From Datisca glomerata (Eukaryota; Streptophyta; Magnoliopsida; Cucurbitales; Datiscaceae), in NCBI GenBank assembly GCA_003255025.1, contig QANY01008047.1:253921-317920 (forward strand): a stretch of 64,000 bases of DNA, written 5' to 3'. This document shows positions 11,470 to 24,049 of the stretch, one piece after another. Positions within the stretch are counted from its first letter, which is position 1, and each line of letters begins with the position of its first letter. The notes beneath the pieces were generated by a model. That model was not told the DNA's origin and ran no database searches. It worked only from the letters and a program-made list of their open reading frames with translations. The position numbers and the translations under genes are program-made.

Positions 11470-12790
11470 GTCATCTCTCTGAACCTTGTATGTCACACAT
11501 GACCTTCAAAACACTTCGCACAGTACATGATGAGTGACTTATCCTTACCTGAAACTACTTTCAGATCAGTATAGAACTTTCTAAGCCATACCGGTTCTTT
11601 TACAGCTGTAGAAGTCTCTATATATTCGATTTCCACAATGAAATCTGCAATACTGGATTCTGGACTATAGCTCCTCCAACGAGGGTAAACACTTATCCAG
11701 ACGTTGACTTTTGACAGTACCTATCTAATTTTAAATTAGAAGTAGTATATCCAGTGGGGTTCAGGTCTCCACCTAAATAAACAAGCACATAATTTCTCAT
11801 TCTCCAAAGATACTTGAGAATGTGCTTTACTGCAATCCAATGTTCTAAACCAGGATTTGATTGATAACAACTGACAAATACTATCACATAACATATGTCA
11901 GGTCTCGTACACAACAGGGCATACATGAGACTCTCAACTACTGAAGCATAATGAACCTTTCTCATATCATCTTCCTCATGAGGTATCTCCGTACACTGCT
12001 ACTTGAAAAGGACAATTCCATGTCTGGTCGGTAACTGACCTTTCTTCAAATTTTCATAGAGAATCTTTCTAGCACCTTATCAACATAAGATGCCTAAGAA
12101 AGTTCTAAGAGTTTGTTATTCTCCCTTAAGATTTGGATGCCTAGAATATAGCTCACATCTCCCAAATCTTTCATTGGAATTTCTCAGCTATTCACTTCTT
12201 TACCGCCGACAAAGTTTCTACATGATTCCAAAGAGTAGAATATCGTCTACATAAAAAACTAATAAAACTACTATCTTATTTTTGATGTATTTATAAATAC
12301 AAACTTCGTCAATATTTTGTTCGAAGCCATATGATTTAATAATCTCATCAAAAGTAAGATTCCAAGATCTTGATGCTTGCTTTAATCCATAAATGGATTT
12401 AAGCAACTTGTATACTTTTTTATCTTGCCCATTTTTCACGAACCCTTCTAGTTGCATCATATAGATGTTTTCTTCAAGAGAGCCATTCATAAAAGATGTC
12501 TTGACATCCATTTGCCATATATCATAGTCTAAACTAGCGACTATGGGTAAAATAATGCGAATGGATTTTAGCATGGCAACGGCAGATCATGTCTCTTCGT
12601 AATCGACTCCATCCCTTTGTATATAGCCTTTGGCTACTAGCCATGCCTTGAAAGTCTCTACTTTCCCATTTGCACCTATTTTCTTCTTGAAGATCCATTT
12701 ACATCCTATAGGCCTGACATCTTTAGGTAGATCTACAAGTTCCCAGGCAGAATTAGAATACATAGAATTCATTTCTTGGTTCATGACATC
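11470..12790 (-). pseudogene. Copia-1 reverse transcriptase and RNase H remnant
   Basis: RT is recognised at 12784-12587 (IGCKWIFKKKIG, AWLVAKGYIQRDGVDYEET) and 12574-12218 (QMDVKTSFMNGSLEENIYMM, IYGLKQASRSW, and the catalytic motif FYVDDILL). RNase H and its C-terminal extension follow at 11965 to about 11474 (LMYALLCTRPDICY, YQSNPGLEHW, KHILKYL). The usual GYTDSD catalytic block reads GYTTSN here, so a key aspartate is lost. Frame breaks near 12580 and 12000 split the domains. A product would have been part of the retrotransposon polyprotein; this copy cannot be functional. Confidence 0.85.
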
Positions 12791-12959
12791 TTACCATTTC
12801 TCATTTTCATGATCTTCCATCACCTCTTTAAAGGTTAATGGATCATCCTTATCACTGTCTGACACTAGAACATGTGCCTTAAGTTCATGGGGAATAGGTT
12901 GTCTGACAACCCTCCCACTATGACGTTGCACCGGGGGTTCCTAAACAGGAACAGTTGTT

Positions 12960-14140
12960 GTTTCTATAGTTTGTCATTTATCAGTTAATGATGTATCACT
13001 TGTCGATACAAACACCTTTTGATCCTTGTGACTGTAAAAGTACTCACCTCTTGTTTCTGGAGCATAGCCAACAAATATAACCACTTCAGATCTTGAGTCT
13101 AACTTTCCAGTGTTAGGTCTATGAACATGAGCTGGACAACCCCATATATGTAAATGACGTAAACTAAGTTTGGACTCATTCCATAGTTCTAAAGGTGTCT
13201 TGCTTACGGAAATAGAAGTAACTACATTCAAAATGTAGGTTGCCCTTAGAATTGCATATCCTCAAAATGTGAGTGGTAGTGATGAGTAGCTTAACATCGA
13301 CCTAACCATATCCAATAAGGTTCAATTTCTCCTTTCTGAAACACTATTTTACAGTGGCGTTCCAGGTGTTGTGAGTTAGGATAGAATTTCATACTCCGGC
13401 AGGTTATCCTTGAATTCTAAATCCAAGTATTCACCACCTTGAACTGATCAAAGTGTTTTCAAAGATTTACCTAATTGCTTTTTAGTTTTAGCTTTGAAAT
13501 CTTTAAGCTTTCCAAAAGTTTCAGAGAAAAGTATCTTTGTCATTTTACCCTTTAGACATGATTCACAAATCAGAACACTCATAACTTTTAGTTCTCTCAA
13601 AACACCATGTTTTGTTAATCAGTTTATTCTGTCCAAATTAATATGTCATAACCTAAGATGCCATATATACGTATCATCTTTCTGAATAATTCTTTGTCAT
13701 TTGTTACTTTTTGGATTTGTTATTTTAAATAATTCTGAATTATTTAATATATCTTCAGTTGGTTTAAGGATATACAGTTCGTTTGAAACTCTTGAATGAC
13801 AAATATCGAATCTATTCTTAAAAATAATAAACATATTATTATCAAGAAAAATATCAAAACTTTGTTCATGAAATAACGATAAAGAAATCAAATATCTAGA
13901 AAATTCAGGAATAAAATAAACATTGTTCAAAACAACATAATTATTTACAAAATTTAAACGGATTGTCTACAATGCTTTCACCTGATACCAGTGCACCACT
14001 ACCAACTCTCATTATTATCTCGCCGTCAGCAAGCTCCCTTGACGAATCGAGCATCTACAAAGAAGAACATACATGGTTAGTGGCTCCTGAATCTATAATC
14101 TAGGATGACAAATCATATTCCACAAAACAAGCTTCAAGTA
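12960..14140 (-). pseudogene. Copia-1 protease and integrase remnant with an internal deletion
   Basis: The protease motif IIDSGATNHVC is readable near 14100, with the preceding conserved Trp changed to a stop. A YFIPEFSRYLISLS-like segment follows at 13930-13697 (pre-integrase linker), then CESCLKGKMTK of the zinc-binding region near 13570. Compared with Copia-2 (63583-63783), the sequence jumps from there to the ETFGKLKDFKAK region, so much of the catalytic core, including the first Asp block (HSD), is deleted. The C-terminal part is readable at 13231-12974 (LELWNESKLSLRHLHIWGCP, EVVIFVGYAPETRGEYFY). Several stops are present. Confidence 0.8.
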
Positions 14141-14159
14141 TAAGTAAATCATTTTTAAC

Positions 14160-14900
14160 TTTCTTTATCAGCTCAGAGAGATACTTGTTACAATTTCTCT
14201 ATCGATGACTTTCAACCCCACAATGGAAATATTTTCCCTTGGTTCTTTCTTCTTGGAGTTATTGCTTTTCTTGTTCTTCTTGGCCTTTAGGTGACTTTTC
14301 AGCTTTCTTTCTTTTCTCATTCTTACTTTTGTCCTTACCATTGTTCTTCTTCCTTTTGTTAGTATTAATAACAGTGGAAGAAGGATTTTGCTCAGCAACA
14401 TTTACCTCGCCCCCTTTGGTCATACTCTTGTCGATGCCCCAAAAGTCTGCAGTTCATTCAACAATGGGATTTTGTTGAATTGCAACTTGTTCATAACATA
14501 GTTGGTAGGGAACGCAGAAAAATCAGGTGTGAGTGATTCAAGTACAACTATATCTTGACTTCGCACATCAATGGTAGCCCTTGATAAGATAAGCAAGTCA
14601 GCTCAACAAGCAACAGTTACTACTATGAGTATCTGCTCTATTGTTCTAGTCCCTTCGGTCTTTAAACAAGGGATTGATATCCTCCAATGATACATATCTA
14701 TAACCTAAGTATCATATTTGTCTAGAACATTTTTTGGGGCATCGATAGCAGGCTCTTCAAGACATTCCTCAATAAGAATAAACTTGTGGCTCTCACATAT
14801 GAGCATCTAATTTGATTCTCATCTTAAAATGTTATCACCATTGAATTTTTTGAGTGCAACAAAAGCGAGAATGGGGTAGCGCATGGTAGACATATTAAAA
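14160..14900 (-). pseudogene. Copia-1 gag remnant
   Basis: On the minus strand from about 14899, reading frames show ILAFVALKKFNGDNIL, then FILIEECLEEPA and NVLDKYD, the N-terminal pattern of Copia gag proteins. Lysine-rich sequence follows, then a zinc knuckle near 14230 reading YFHCGVESHR, in which the first Cys is Tyr and a stop sits inside the motif. The protein would have formed the nucleocapsid. Stops and frameshifts occur throughout. Confidence 0.7.
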
Positions 14901-16646
14901 ACTAAAAATAAATAAAATATACTTCATTCAATATAATTGAAACAAATATAAAAAAAATTGAAAAGTAAATGTGATGCATGAATGCAACACATAAAACACA
15001 TAAACTTAACAATTACTAATCTATGATAAGACAACCTAACAATTAATGTACCGCTTTAGGGTCGGTCATATTAATTTTAAACTGACTATGAGATATTCTC
15101 ATCCCTATTAATTAAAATTTATAAAATCTATTTTAATAATAATAAGGTACCGTTAATTTGGTCATATTAATTTTCTCTTTTAATAATAATAAGGTACCGT
15201 TAATTTGGTCAAGTCACAATTATCCACTCAAAGTTAATTGTGACTTTGTGAGTGTAAACCATTATTTCATATTCCATGACTTAATTAAGAAAATGTCATC
15301 TTAGGGTCGGTCAAGTCTAAAGTACATTACTTAGTCCTATCCTCTAAAGAAGTCAACATTTGTATTGTTAAAGTTCGAAACCTTCCTTAGGGGGACGAAA
15401 ACAAAGCCACCTCGAGGCCCTCACCATATCTTACATTGTTGTACTAATAATGGAGACCATAGTTACATTGACATGCCAACCTTCTCATACTCACTATTTT
15501 GTAATTAATGTTTTTATTTAACTAATCAATTAATTTCAAATTAATTACTAGTTAAAATAACCCTATGATGTAAAATTAATTATTAATCTAATTTTATTGG
15601 TCTAAGTATATTTAACCTTCTAAAGAGCTAAAAATAAATTTAGGTGAATTTAGAATAACTAATTAATTACATTCATCAAACTTTAATAAATTACTTTCAA
15701 TAAAGTTGGTTATCCTAAAGGCCTAACTAAACACATGCCTTTAGAGTTGTATGATTACTTAGTTTCACTAATTAAGACTTAGCATTTTACATGCAATTGA
15801 TTTCGTAAAGTAATTCATATAAACACAGTAGGATAAGCCTAATAAATCATATTTTTACTAATGAGATGCATAATTAAATAAAACTGTGTGAGATTTCATG
15901 TATGGCATGTGATCGATTAATGCATGGTCATGTTATTAATCAAATCAATAAATATTTATTTAAATAAATAAATGATGAACTGGCTGACTATTGAGTATTT
16001 CTAAATTTATAACCTTTGAAAAATAAAAATAATTACAAAGCGGACTTCAAGAATACATATTTCAAAAAATGCTCCTTCTCCATTAGAGCTACATAATCTT
16101 CAAGCTTTTATCCAAACCCCTTTAATTATGATAAACTACTTTCCTAATTAAATAATCTCATTAATTATCTTTTTAAACTTAATTGAATTTTGATTTGTCA
16201 AAAAATAATTTGATGACTCATCAAACTTGGGTCAAACACAATCAATTAATTGATTTTAAGTTTCAGAAAATTAAAATTAATAACTAATTTTTAAACTTAC
16301 ATTAATTTTAATATTAAAAAATAAAAGAGCGGAACTCAATAACGGAGCTCCTTCTCCTTATTCTCCTTGTTCGTCTTTTTCATTCTTCATCTTCTTGCTT
16401 ACAGAATTTCATAACAGAATATTCAAAATAAATTTACAAATATTCCTATGCCCCAGATGGATTACACAATATCTAAAGAAAAATTAAGACCAAAGCCTAA
16501 ACCCAAAAGTCACCATACAATTAACGTTTCATCATTAACCATACATTCCAAAAACATAAACATCAATTCATGCATACATATCAAAATATATATATTGAAT
16601 AATGCAAGAAAACCCACACAGAATTTAACGTATACATATATAAAGG
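14901..16646 (-). other. Copia-1 untranslated leader, AT-rich
   Basis: The stretch between primer-binding site and gag holds no recognisable domain. There is a local direct repeat of TAATAATAAGGTACCGTTAATTTGGTCA-like sequence around 15138-15210. A separate AT-rich insertion inside the leader is possible, but no ends were found. Confidence 0.45.
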
Positions 16647-16662
16647 CTGCTCTGATATCAAT
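16647..16662 (-). promoter_or_regulatory. Primer-binding site of Copia-1 (tRNA-Met-like)
   Basis: The reverse complement next to the LTR end reads TTGATATCAGAGCAGC. This is close to TGGTATCAGAGC, the sequence complementary to the 3' end of plant initiator tRNA-Met that primes minus-strand synthesis in many plant LTR elements. It fixes the minus orientation of the element. Confidence 0.75.
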
Positions 16663-18885
16663 TGTTGGAATCACGGAGGGCGTAACAGAGGCATTTAGTT
16701 TAAAAAAATTTATCGACCGGGAAATAATTGTGACGTCACAGGTTCCAAAAAAAATTCTTAATGAAAAATATTTTTTCTTATCGGATCCATTATGTATCTA
16801 TACATTACATCATAGACATACGAAGAACGGAATTATACATCTTGTATTCTATCAAGCATCCTTGCTAACAATGAACTTCAGATTCCACAAACAACGGACT
16901 GTGCGATCCACATCAATATCTTCTGAACCAATTGACGAACACACAAGGATGTATGTGGGCACATAGAATAATTCAAGAATAATTTTATGTCTCTAGGTGT
17001 ACTCAATACATGAAATCTAAAGATTTAGAGAATGATTTTTTGAGACACAACTCTAAAAGAGAATTAGACAATTCACAGAGCTTTTGATTAACAAGTAATC
17101 ACACAGATTACTTCTATTAGGCCAATAGAATAATATATATATATATATATATGTGCTAGTGTCGCGGGACCTACTGTAGTCTGCGCCACACTGTAGTGCC
17201 GTGTGGCACTAGAGTGTGCCAAGAACTACTGTAGTGCTGTGAGACACTACAAAGTCCTACGCACCACTGTAGTGTCATGTGGTACTACAGTATGTCATGT
17301 CAATCACTGATTCTAAAAACAATGATTGACACGTGGGAGCCCAATATGTCACGTAGCAAATTTTCTAAATTTATTATTTATTTTAATGAGATAAATACCT
17401 AGATATCAGTTAATTCAAAATAAATTTATCTGATCACACATCTCAACTAACTTATCTGTTAGTTCAAAATTAACAGATTAGTTAATTCAAATTCATATTA
17501 TTATCTCATAATAATTTAATATTATTTAATTTCATAAATCAAATATACTATTTTACTTATCGATTACTACAAAATTAATCGATATAATTATTTAATTATA
17601 ATTTCAAAAAATTACAATAAATAAATTAATTAATTAATTCACATAATTATCTCATAATTATATATTTACCCCAGAAATTTAATTCCTTTTGCAAGCTAGT
17701 CATTTTATTTTATCTTGAAACATTCACACACTAGACTGTGTAGTACAAAGGTGGCTTAAGGACCATGGACTCATAGTTCTAAGCTTCAATCAACTAGATT
17801 ATTGATTAAAATCTTTAATTAAATAATCTTATTTATTAATTCTACTATTACTCCGCTATGAATATGAAATACACTCTTAATAATTACATAATATATTTAC
17901 AGAATAATCTTGTGTAGTCCATTGATATAATTACTTCATGTAGTTCTATCCTCCAATTATTGATTCATATATTAGAGTTGGTCAAAATTACCCTTTTACG
18001 CATCTAATTACCTCATGATCCTTAAGTAACATTAATGCATTAGTGAATGGTTAATTTATAATCGTATTATAAATTTAAGTCTAATAACCATCAGTTTCAG
18101 AACTAGAACTTAATGGAAGCAATATACGATCCGTTAGAAAAGCTTCGATTCCAAATCTTATAAGATCATGTTCATGGCCATCATATCACTGAATCTCCAA
18201 AATAAAAGTTATTAGCCTGTTTTACAAGCAAACCTTAACGGGTAATTAAAAGATCCAGTAGACATGTATAGGAGTTCATGGAAGCAATATACAATCCGTT
18301 AGAAAAGCTTCGATTCTAAATCTTATAAGATCATGTTCATGGCCATCATATCACTGAATCTCCAAAATAAAAGTCATTAGCCTGTTTTACAAGCAAACCT
18401 TAACGGGTAATTAAAAGATCCAGTAGACATGTATAGGAGTTCATGGCTACTCAGGATTTACATTTGATCATCAGACTGATGTGTATTAAATCTTCATGAT
18501 AAATGGTAAGTTAGGAAATATATTAATCCACATCAGTCATGTCCTATATAATCTAATTTTATAAAGTACATTCACTAATATGTATATCCTTATCACTGAT
18601 GTGGATATAGTTCACTTGCATTCAAGATGCTCAGCGAATAGTACTGACAACCATTTATTAAATATTTCATACTTTAATATGTTGCGGACTATTTTATCCA
18701 TTATTTATGATCTTATTCCTCGCGTACTAATACAAGATCATAGACTCATTAATGAATATGGAGTTTTCATATATTTATACAAATTATTCAATAATAATTA
18801 AAAATGAGAATTATAAGAAAAATATTTTTTATTAATTTCAACTTAAAATATCTTTACACATACTTTGAGGGCTCTATGCCCAATA
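16663..18885 (-). repeat. 5' LTR of Copia-1
   Basis: It begins TGTTGGAATCACGG and is homologous throughout to the solo LTR at 7319-9533 and the Copia-2 LTR. The far end is decayed (GCCCAATA in place of a CA end). It contains a degenerate palindromic minisatellite (17155-17300), an (AT)n run near 17131-17150 and a private 165-bp tandem duplication. Confidence 0.85.
18113..18442. repeat. 165-bp tandem duplication inside the Copia-1 5' LTR
   Basis: Two head-to-tail copies, 18113-18277 and 18278-18442, both start ATGGAAGCAATATAC and differ at only about three positions. Other LTR copies in the window carry a single unit, so the duplication arose after this insertion and looks recent. Confidence 0.9.
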
Positions 18886-20316
18886 AAAAATTTCTTGAGT
18901 CAAATAGTTAGATGCTCGAAGTTGACCAATATGCACAATTATTCTTTTCCAAGTAGTATGTATGAAAACCCAAATTATGTTCTGAAAAAACCTACTTGAT
19001 ACTGATATCCATATCTTTCTAACGATATATGAATCGTATTGTTCTCCTTGACATTGTATAGTTTATTGGAAGAAGTAGATTAATTTGCACTATTTCTCCT
19101 TTTCTGAATAACCGGTATGAAAACTGTCATAGCTTTTTCTTGAGAACTCCGAATCGTGTTTTGAAAAATCCTATATGAAGTGAACATCCGTATCTCTTTA
19201 ACGATATATGGATTGCAATATTTTTTTAAGAAGCTCCAGTTTAATGGGAGAACTCAACCGATTTGCATAGTTTCTCCCTCTCCAAACACTCTCTAACGAG
19301 TGTTGCTATAACATTTTCTAGCCCGCTTCGAATCATGTTTCTCCATGTGAAGTTGATATCTATCTCTTTCTGTCAGTGTATGTTTCATAAAATAATTTCA
19401 TCCGAGTCAATACAGTTTGATAAATGAAACTGGCTGATGCTCGCATTACGCTTCAGGGCTCTGCATTAAGGAGTTCCTCGGTAGAGTGGCTGAATCTTAC
19501 AAATAGTCAAATATACAATCTCGATAATCTTATATTGGACTTACAATCTTGCTAAATACATAAAACTGTATTTTGATATTAATATCACACTTCCAAAAAT
19601 GTTAATATTAATGGTGCGCGAAGACATCAATATTAATAATGCACAAAAACATCGATAAAACATAATAATGCGCTAGAGTATTATGATGATGTACGGAGAT
19701 GATAATATAACGACGCACAAATATATTGATGATGACTAGGTCTTTAAAGAGTAATATTTAGCATGGATCTCCATGCGAATGTATGACCAAATCATATTAG
19801 ACGATAACAATTAATATGAGAATCAAACATGAAAGGACATGGTTTGCCCGATCGATAACCTGATCGAAATATGATAATATGAATGAACTACGATAAGGGG
19901 CAGCCAAATACAATAAACATGATTAATATGAGTGAAATAATAAATGATAAAACATTATGAACTTTGAGTTTAGCAAGGCAGCTAAATATGATCGGCGTAA
20001 TCCACGCAATTGATAATAAAGTCGATTTTTATTAGTGGTTTGGGCAATTGTAAAAAAGATTATCCTATTTTAATGGATGAGTTCCTTAAAATTATCGATT
20101 ATCTCATGAATGAATAAAGTGCATTTGCTTAAAAGTATGAGGCTAAAAAATATTGGTAGAGCAATAGTTAGAAAGCTAGATACTTAGCTTTTGGTTCAAT
20201 ACTCATTTCTAGCCGGAGGAAATAATGATGTGGTGTGTATGCTAGAGGTTCAGTATTATATAGTATGACCAAACTTTGATGACTGAGCAAGGTTGGGTCG
20301 TTTAGCACACATTATT
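18886..20316. repeat. Non-coding region with diverged ~170-bp tandem units
   Basis: From about 18960 to 19440 three diverged units repeat the phrases ATGAAAAC, CGAATCGTGTT-like, TCTTTAACGATATATG and GCATAGTTTCTCC-like. Around 19600-19740 short phrases such as GATAATATAACGACGCAC recur. The rest shows nothing recognisable. Repeats like these are often leftovers of LTR-element non-coding regions, but no element ends were found. Confidence 0.5.
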
Positions 20317-21434
20317 CAGGGCTCGCTAGTGCCCAGGTCATTGAGGCAATGGTCTTGGGCCCTCAATGGCTAGGGTATATTTTGATTGTTATTATTAATT
20401 ATATATATAACTAAGGGAGAACTATAAAAATGATTCATTTATTAGTTTAAGTTATAAAAATTGTTCAGAATTTTTTTTACAAAAAAGGTCGAAATATTAT
20501 AAATACCTTATTTATTACTATATAATTTTAGTAAATAAATTATTTATCACGGTCATATTCAGCCACTTTTGCAACTCCACCTCTGAAACCTGTATTTTTC
20601 TCCTATTTTCTTTATAATTAATTTTAGTTCAATCTATTTTCTTGAGATAAATTACAAATTTAAATTTTATTTTTGTAAACTACTACATATTATTTTCTTC
20701 ACAAAATTTATGTCTTTTTTGTCAAAGTTATATTTAAAGAAAATATAAAACACTAGAACCTAGAATCTATATGCTGTGTGTCTAGGAGCTTAATCACTAA
20801 AAAATAAATAAAATATTTGCTAATTTTATATTTTCGTTTTTTATAGTTTGTTTCTTATATAATCATTTTTTTTGAAAATTTTAGAGCAATCACATATAAA
20901 TAAAAATTACAAAGTATTGTAATTTCTTATTCTTTTATGTTTTCTTTACTATTTTTTTGTATTGTTCTTAATAAAAAATCCAAAGAATAAATGAACCGAC
21001 ATATATTCATATATATATATATATATATTTATTTATTTATTTATTTTCCTGAGTGTGTATGGATATACATATGGCCGTATGATAGTATATATTTTTTATT
21101 TAGACGTAATCTTACCAATAATATAGCTCAACTATTGTTGTGTTTAAGTTTGACAATGTTTCTTTTCTATAGTAAACAGATTATTGAATTTTTACATATG
21201 ATGTTTAGTGATAGACATGTATTATGACAGAAAAGAAATATTAGAAAGTGAACAATAAAATTATAAAAAAAGATCTATGTATATATTTAATAAATTTTAT
21301 TATTTTATATATTCAAGGCCCCATTTTATCACTTCGCCTTAGGTCACAAACTACTTTGAGCCACCCCTGACGTTTCTTGAAGCCCTGTTTTATAAATTTC
21401 GCCTTAAGCCTCAAACTACTTTAAGCCACCCCTG
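20317..21434. mobile_element. Non-autonomous hAT-like element (CAGGG...CCCTG)
   Basis: The left end reads CAGGGCTCGCTAGTGCCC and the right end GAGCCACCCCTG-like, as in many plant hAT elements. The flanking 8-mers ACATTATT (20309-20316) and TCGTTATT (21435-21442) match at 6 of 8 positions, fitting an aged 8-bp TSD. The right terminal sequence occurs twice in tandem (about 21314-21371 and 21386-21434). The 1.1-kb interior is AT-rich, with an (AT)n tract at 21009-21028, and has no transposase. Confidence 0.6.
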
Positions 21435-22370
21435 TCGTTATTCTTGAGGAGTCTTGAAATAATTTGGTCTTTTCAATTTAAGAAACGCAATAAATCAATT
21501 GCAAATAAAATAGATAATAAATAATTATGAATACGAGTCGCGTATGCATAGGGTAAACACAAGTATGTCATGGAGGACAAGGGTTAGAGCAGGCGTTGTG
21601 AACGATACTGTTGGTATAGAAACAATTGGACATGGTAACCATGAGTTTCGAAGCACCGATACTCAGATAAAAAAGTGAATACTGGATTCTTCAAAACCTT
21701 GCCAATGGATTGTGCCTTAAAAAGGATACACTTGGGCTACCTTAAACTGATCTTCCTTGAACAAATGCGTAGTTTTAAAATAGAAGAACATCAATGTAGG
21801 CCATTTTAAAAAAAAACAAGGATGAAAATAAAATAAAAAGTACACACCCTCAAATTAAAAAAAAAATGATGCAAAATAAGGACTCATCGCATCCAACAAA
21901 ATTAAGTCCAATGTTTATATAATATATATTATATAAATTTTTTAGGATTGAAGCAGTTTTCTACGAAAGACGCCCGAATTGTTTTCTCACCTGATTTTTT
22001 ATTTTAGGACTCATACAGTGATTATTTCTAATGTTTTTTAATACTAATGATTAATTTTAATGATTTTACTCATTTGTCATCATTACTTTTCTGAAATTTC
22101 GTGCATAGTGTAAGACTGGAACATGGCTTGCGATGAGGTGTTGGCCTCTGGTTCATGGCTTGGATAGGTGGCGCTGGGCTTGGAGCAAAACTTGGACAGC
22201 CCACGAATGGCGCTGGGCTTGCAAAAGGGCATGAACGCGAGTCGCAGATGCGAGTTAAAAAATGGATCATCCATAGAGCATGATGGAGCACGTCCGCTGG
22301 TCGAATTGTATTGGGTGGACATAATATGGCCGGAGGAAGCAAAGTCTCCCGCACTCGGCGCGAGTGCCAT
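21435..22370. other. Intergenic, no gene recognised
   Basis: Mixed AT-rich and moderately GC-rich sequence (22100-22370). Reading frames overlap on both strands there, but none shows a known domain or a consistent coding pattern. Confidence 0.4.
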
Positions 22371-23400
22371 GAGTTACCATGTCTGATGGTTTCTGCGACC
22401 TGTAAAGAATTGAAATGCATAGAAACATATTGTGAGATTACTGATATAAATAAGACCTATGAAAATTTTTGTTTTTAGTAAATCTGAGATAGAAGTTTTA
22501 GAAACAAAGCGGCACCAGGTGTCGGCAGTTCCAGTGACTTTTATGATCGTCGTTGGTTCGACGAAGGAGTCGGCGGCTATGGAGTTTGAGGTGGCTGTGT
22601 ATAGCGGAGGACTACGATTGGCGTCTGAAATAGCGGTCAGCATTAGCAAATTGTTGTGGCTTTGAGTGGAGTTCATCTAACTTAAGTTTGACAGAACTAT
22701 TTAGATGGAACTCTGGATTAATTGTTCTGGAGTACTCTGTTGGGCTATTCAACAAATTGTACTAAGACAAGCGCGTGAGTGACTTGTGGTTGTTGGTTTC
22801 GAGCCGTGGGTTGCAAGGCGAAGACTGCAGTGCAATGTGGCATATTGAATTTGAAGTGGGTCGTGAAGGGAGTTACAAAGGACGTGTTAGGCTTGTAATG
22901 GGCTAAACATCTAATGCTTTAGGCAATGGGTCTTGAGCGATGTTGATTGCAGGTCAAATCTTTAAGTGGATCGTGTAACTTTCAAGTCACTCAGAAGACA
23001 AAGACAGAGGTTGGAGAGTCTCCCGACCGCGGTGCGTGGGGGTGCATACAACCTCTTCCAGTGGTTGATGGTGACCTGTAAAATATAAAAATAAAGAAAA
23101 AGCAGCCCTGAGTTTATTGATGTTGAATTAATTAATACTTCGGAGTTGCTTGTTTTTCATGAATCTGAGATGAAACTATCATTGACAAAAGTGGAGATGA
23201 GTCTAGACGGTTCCAGCGGCTTTGAAGATTGGAGCATGTCTAGAAGGAGGTCTGATTATGGTGGTTGTATGCTCCGGTGTTCCGCGACTTGTGACCACAA
23301 TGGTGGTCCGTTTATGATGGTTATTGTCAGACTGCTTCTTTTCTATTCACTTTTCTTATTTTTTCTTCTTTGTTTTTCTTGACACGAATTCGATACAACT
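22371..23400 (+). repeat. Diverged ~650-bp duplicated non-coding segment
   Basis: 22385-22650 and 23060-23340 share an order of short blocks: GACCTGTAAA, GTTTTT followed by AATCTGAGAT, ACAAAG or ACAAAAGT, and GGAGTC or GGAGGTC. This suggests an old tandem duplication inside an unclassified element whose 3' part is the repeat starting at 23420. Divergence is high and the boundaries are approximate. Confidence 0.4.
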
Positions 23401-23419
23401 TATGGTTTCCGCTCTGATC

Positions 23420-23718
23420 CAACTCGATGACCTGGGTGGATTATTTTAAGAGAAATTGTCTCCTGTGTTCAACTTCGCAATATATAGCAATATTTTTCGA
23501 TGAATTATGAAGGGAAATTCTGTCATTTTTCTCAATACAAAGCCAAACTATAGTAGCTAAAAATGTACTGTCAAAGATACAGCTACACATCGATTGAGGA
23601 TTGCCCGGTGAATAAGAGAATATGAAAGAGGGTGAATGTGTTAGCTTGACACCAATATGATGTCTAATAAAATACACTTCAACGTTCAAGTCAGTAAAGT
23701 GAATGAGACAATAATATT
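23420..23718 (+). repeat. Dispersed repeat copy 2, left part (upstream of the LINE)
   Basis: It includes GATCCAACTCGATGACCTGG and GTGTTAGCTTGACACC-like phrases and aligns with 2740-2905 of copy 1. It ends GACAATAATATT at 23707-23718, next to the LINE tail. Confidence 0.6.
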
Positions 23719-24049
23719 ATTTTTTATAAATGAAAAGTATATTAGAAACAACCAAGACTACAAAAGCACAAAGACATACCCTAGCAACACAAGCCCAGAT
23801 AAAAATCAAGGAGACTTTTCTAAAATACGAGGAGGTAAGTCTCACTTCTGTAGAAGCACACTATTAACATGAGTCCAAATAATAAACATTTGAGACCAAA
23901 GTCTATCCCCAACAGTGTTGACTATAATCCTAGCAAGGAATTCCTGTCTCTAGTCTTACCCTAAAAATTTCTATTGTTCATCTCCATCCACAAGTTATAC
24001 ACAAGAATTAAAAACAACCTTAAGGATTAAGGACTTAAGGTCTTTTCTC

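Larger units (their letters stand above)
9765..18885 (-). mobile_element. Copia-1: degenerate Ty1/Copia retrotransposon with ~2.2-kb LTRs
   Basis: In minus-strand order the element has a 5' LTR (18885 to 16663), a tRNA-Met-like primer site, a leader, gag, protease, integrase, RT and RNase H, a purine-rich tract and a truncated 3' LTR (11443 to 9765). This is the Ty1/Copia order, with integrase before RT. The long LTRs and the pol sequence style suggest the Angela/Tork side of Copia, which is an inference. Every coding domain has stops or frameshifts, so the copy is dead. Confidence 0.85.

Noticed and set aside
16729..16740. Perfect 12-bp palindrome TGTGACGTCACA resembling a bZIP site
   Set aside because: It lies near the primer-site end of the LTR in element sense, not upstream of a promoter, and is absent from the other LTR copies. 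It is probably chance.
16448..16966. 172-codon plus-strand open frame
   Set aside because: It crosses the Copia-1 leader, primer-binding site and LTR start on the wrong strand, and has no domain. It is a chance frame.
20991..21227. 78-codon plus-strand frame starting with an IYIYIYIY run
   Set aside because: The run is an (AT)n microsatellite inside a non-autonomous hAT element.
22070..22420. Overlapping minus- and plus-strand open frames of 72-116 codons
   Set aside because: Frames on both strands of a locally GC-richer patch, with no recognisable motif. The same segment has a diverged non-coding duplicate downstream.
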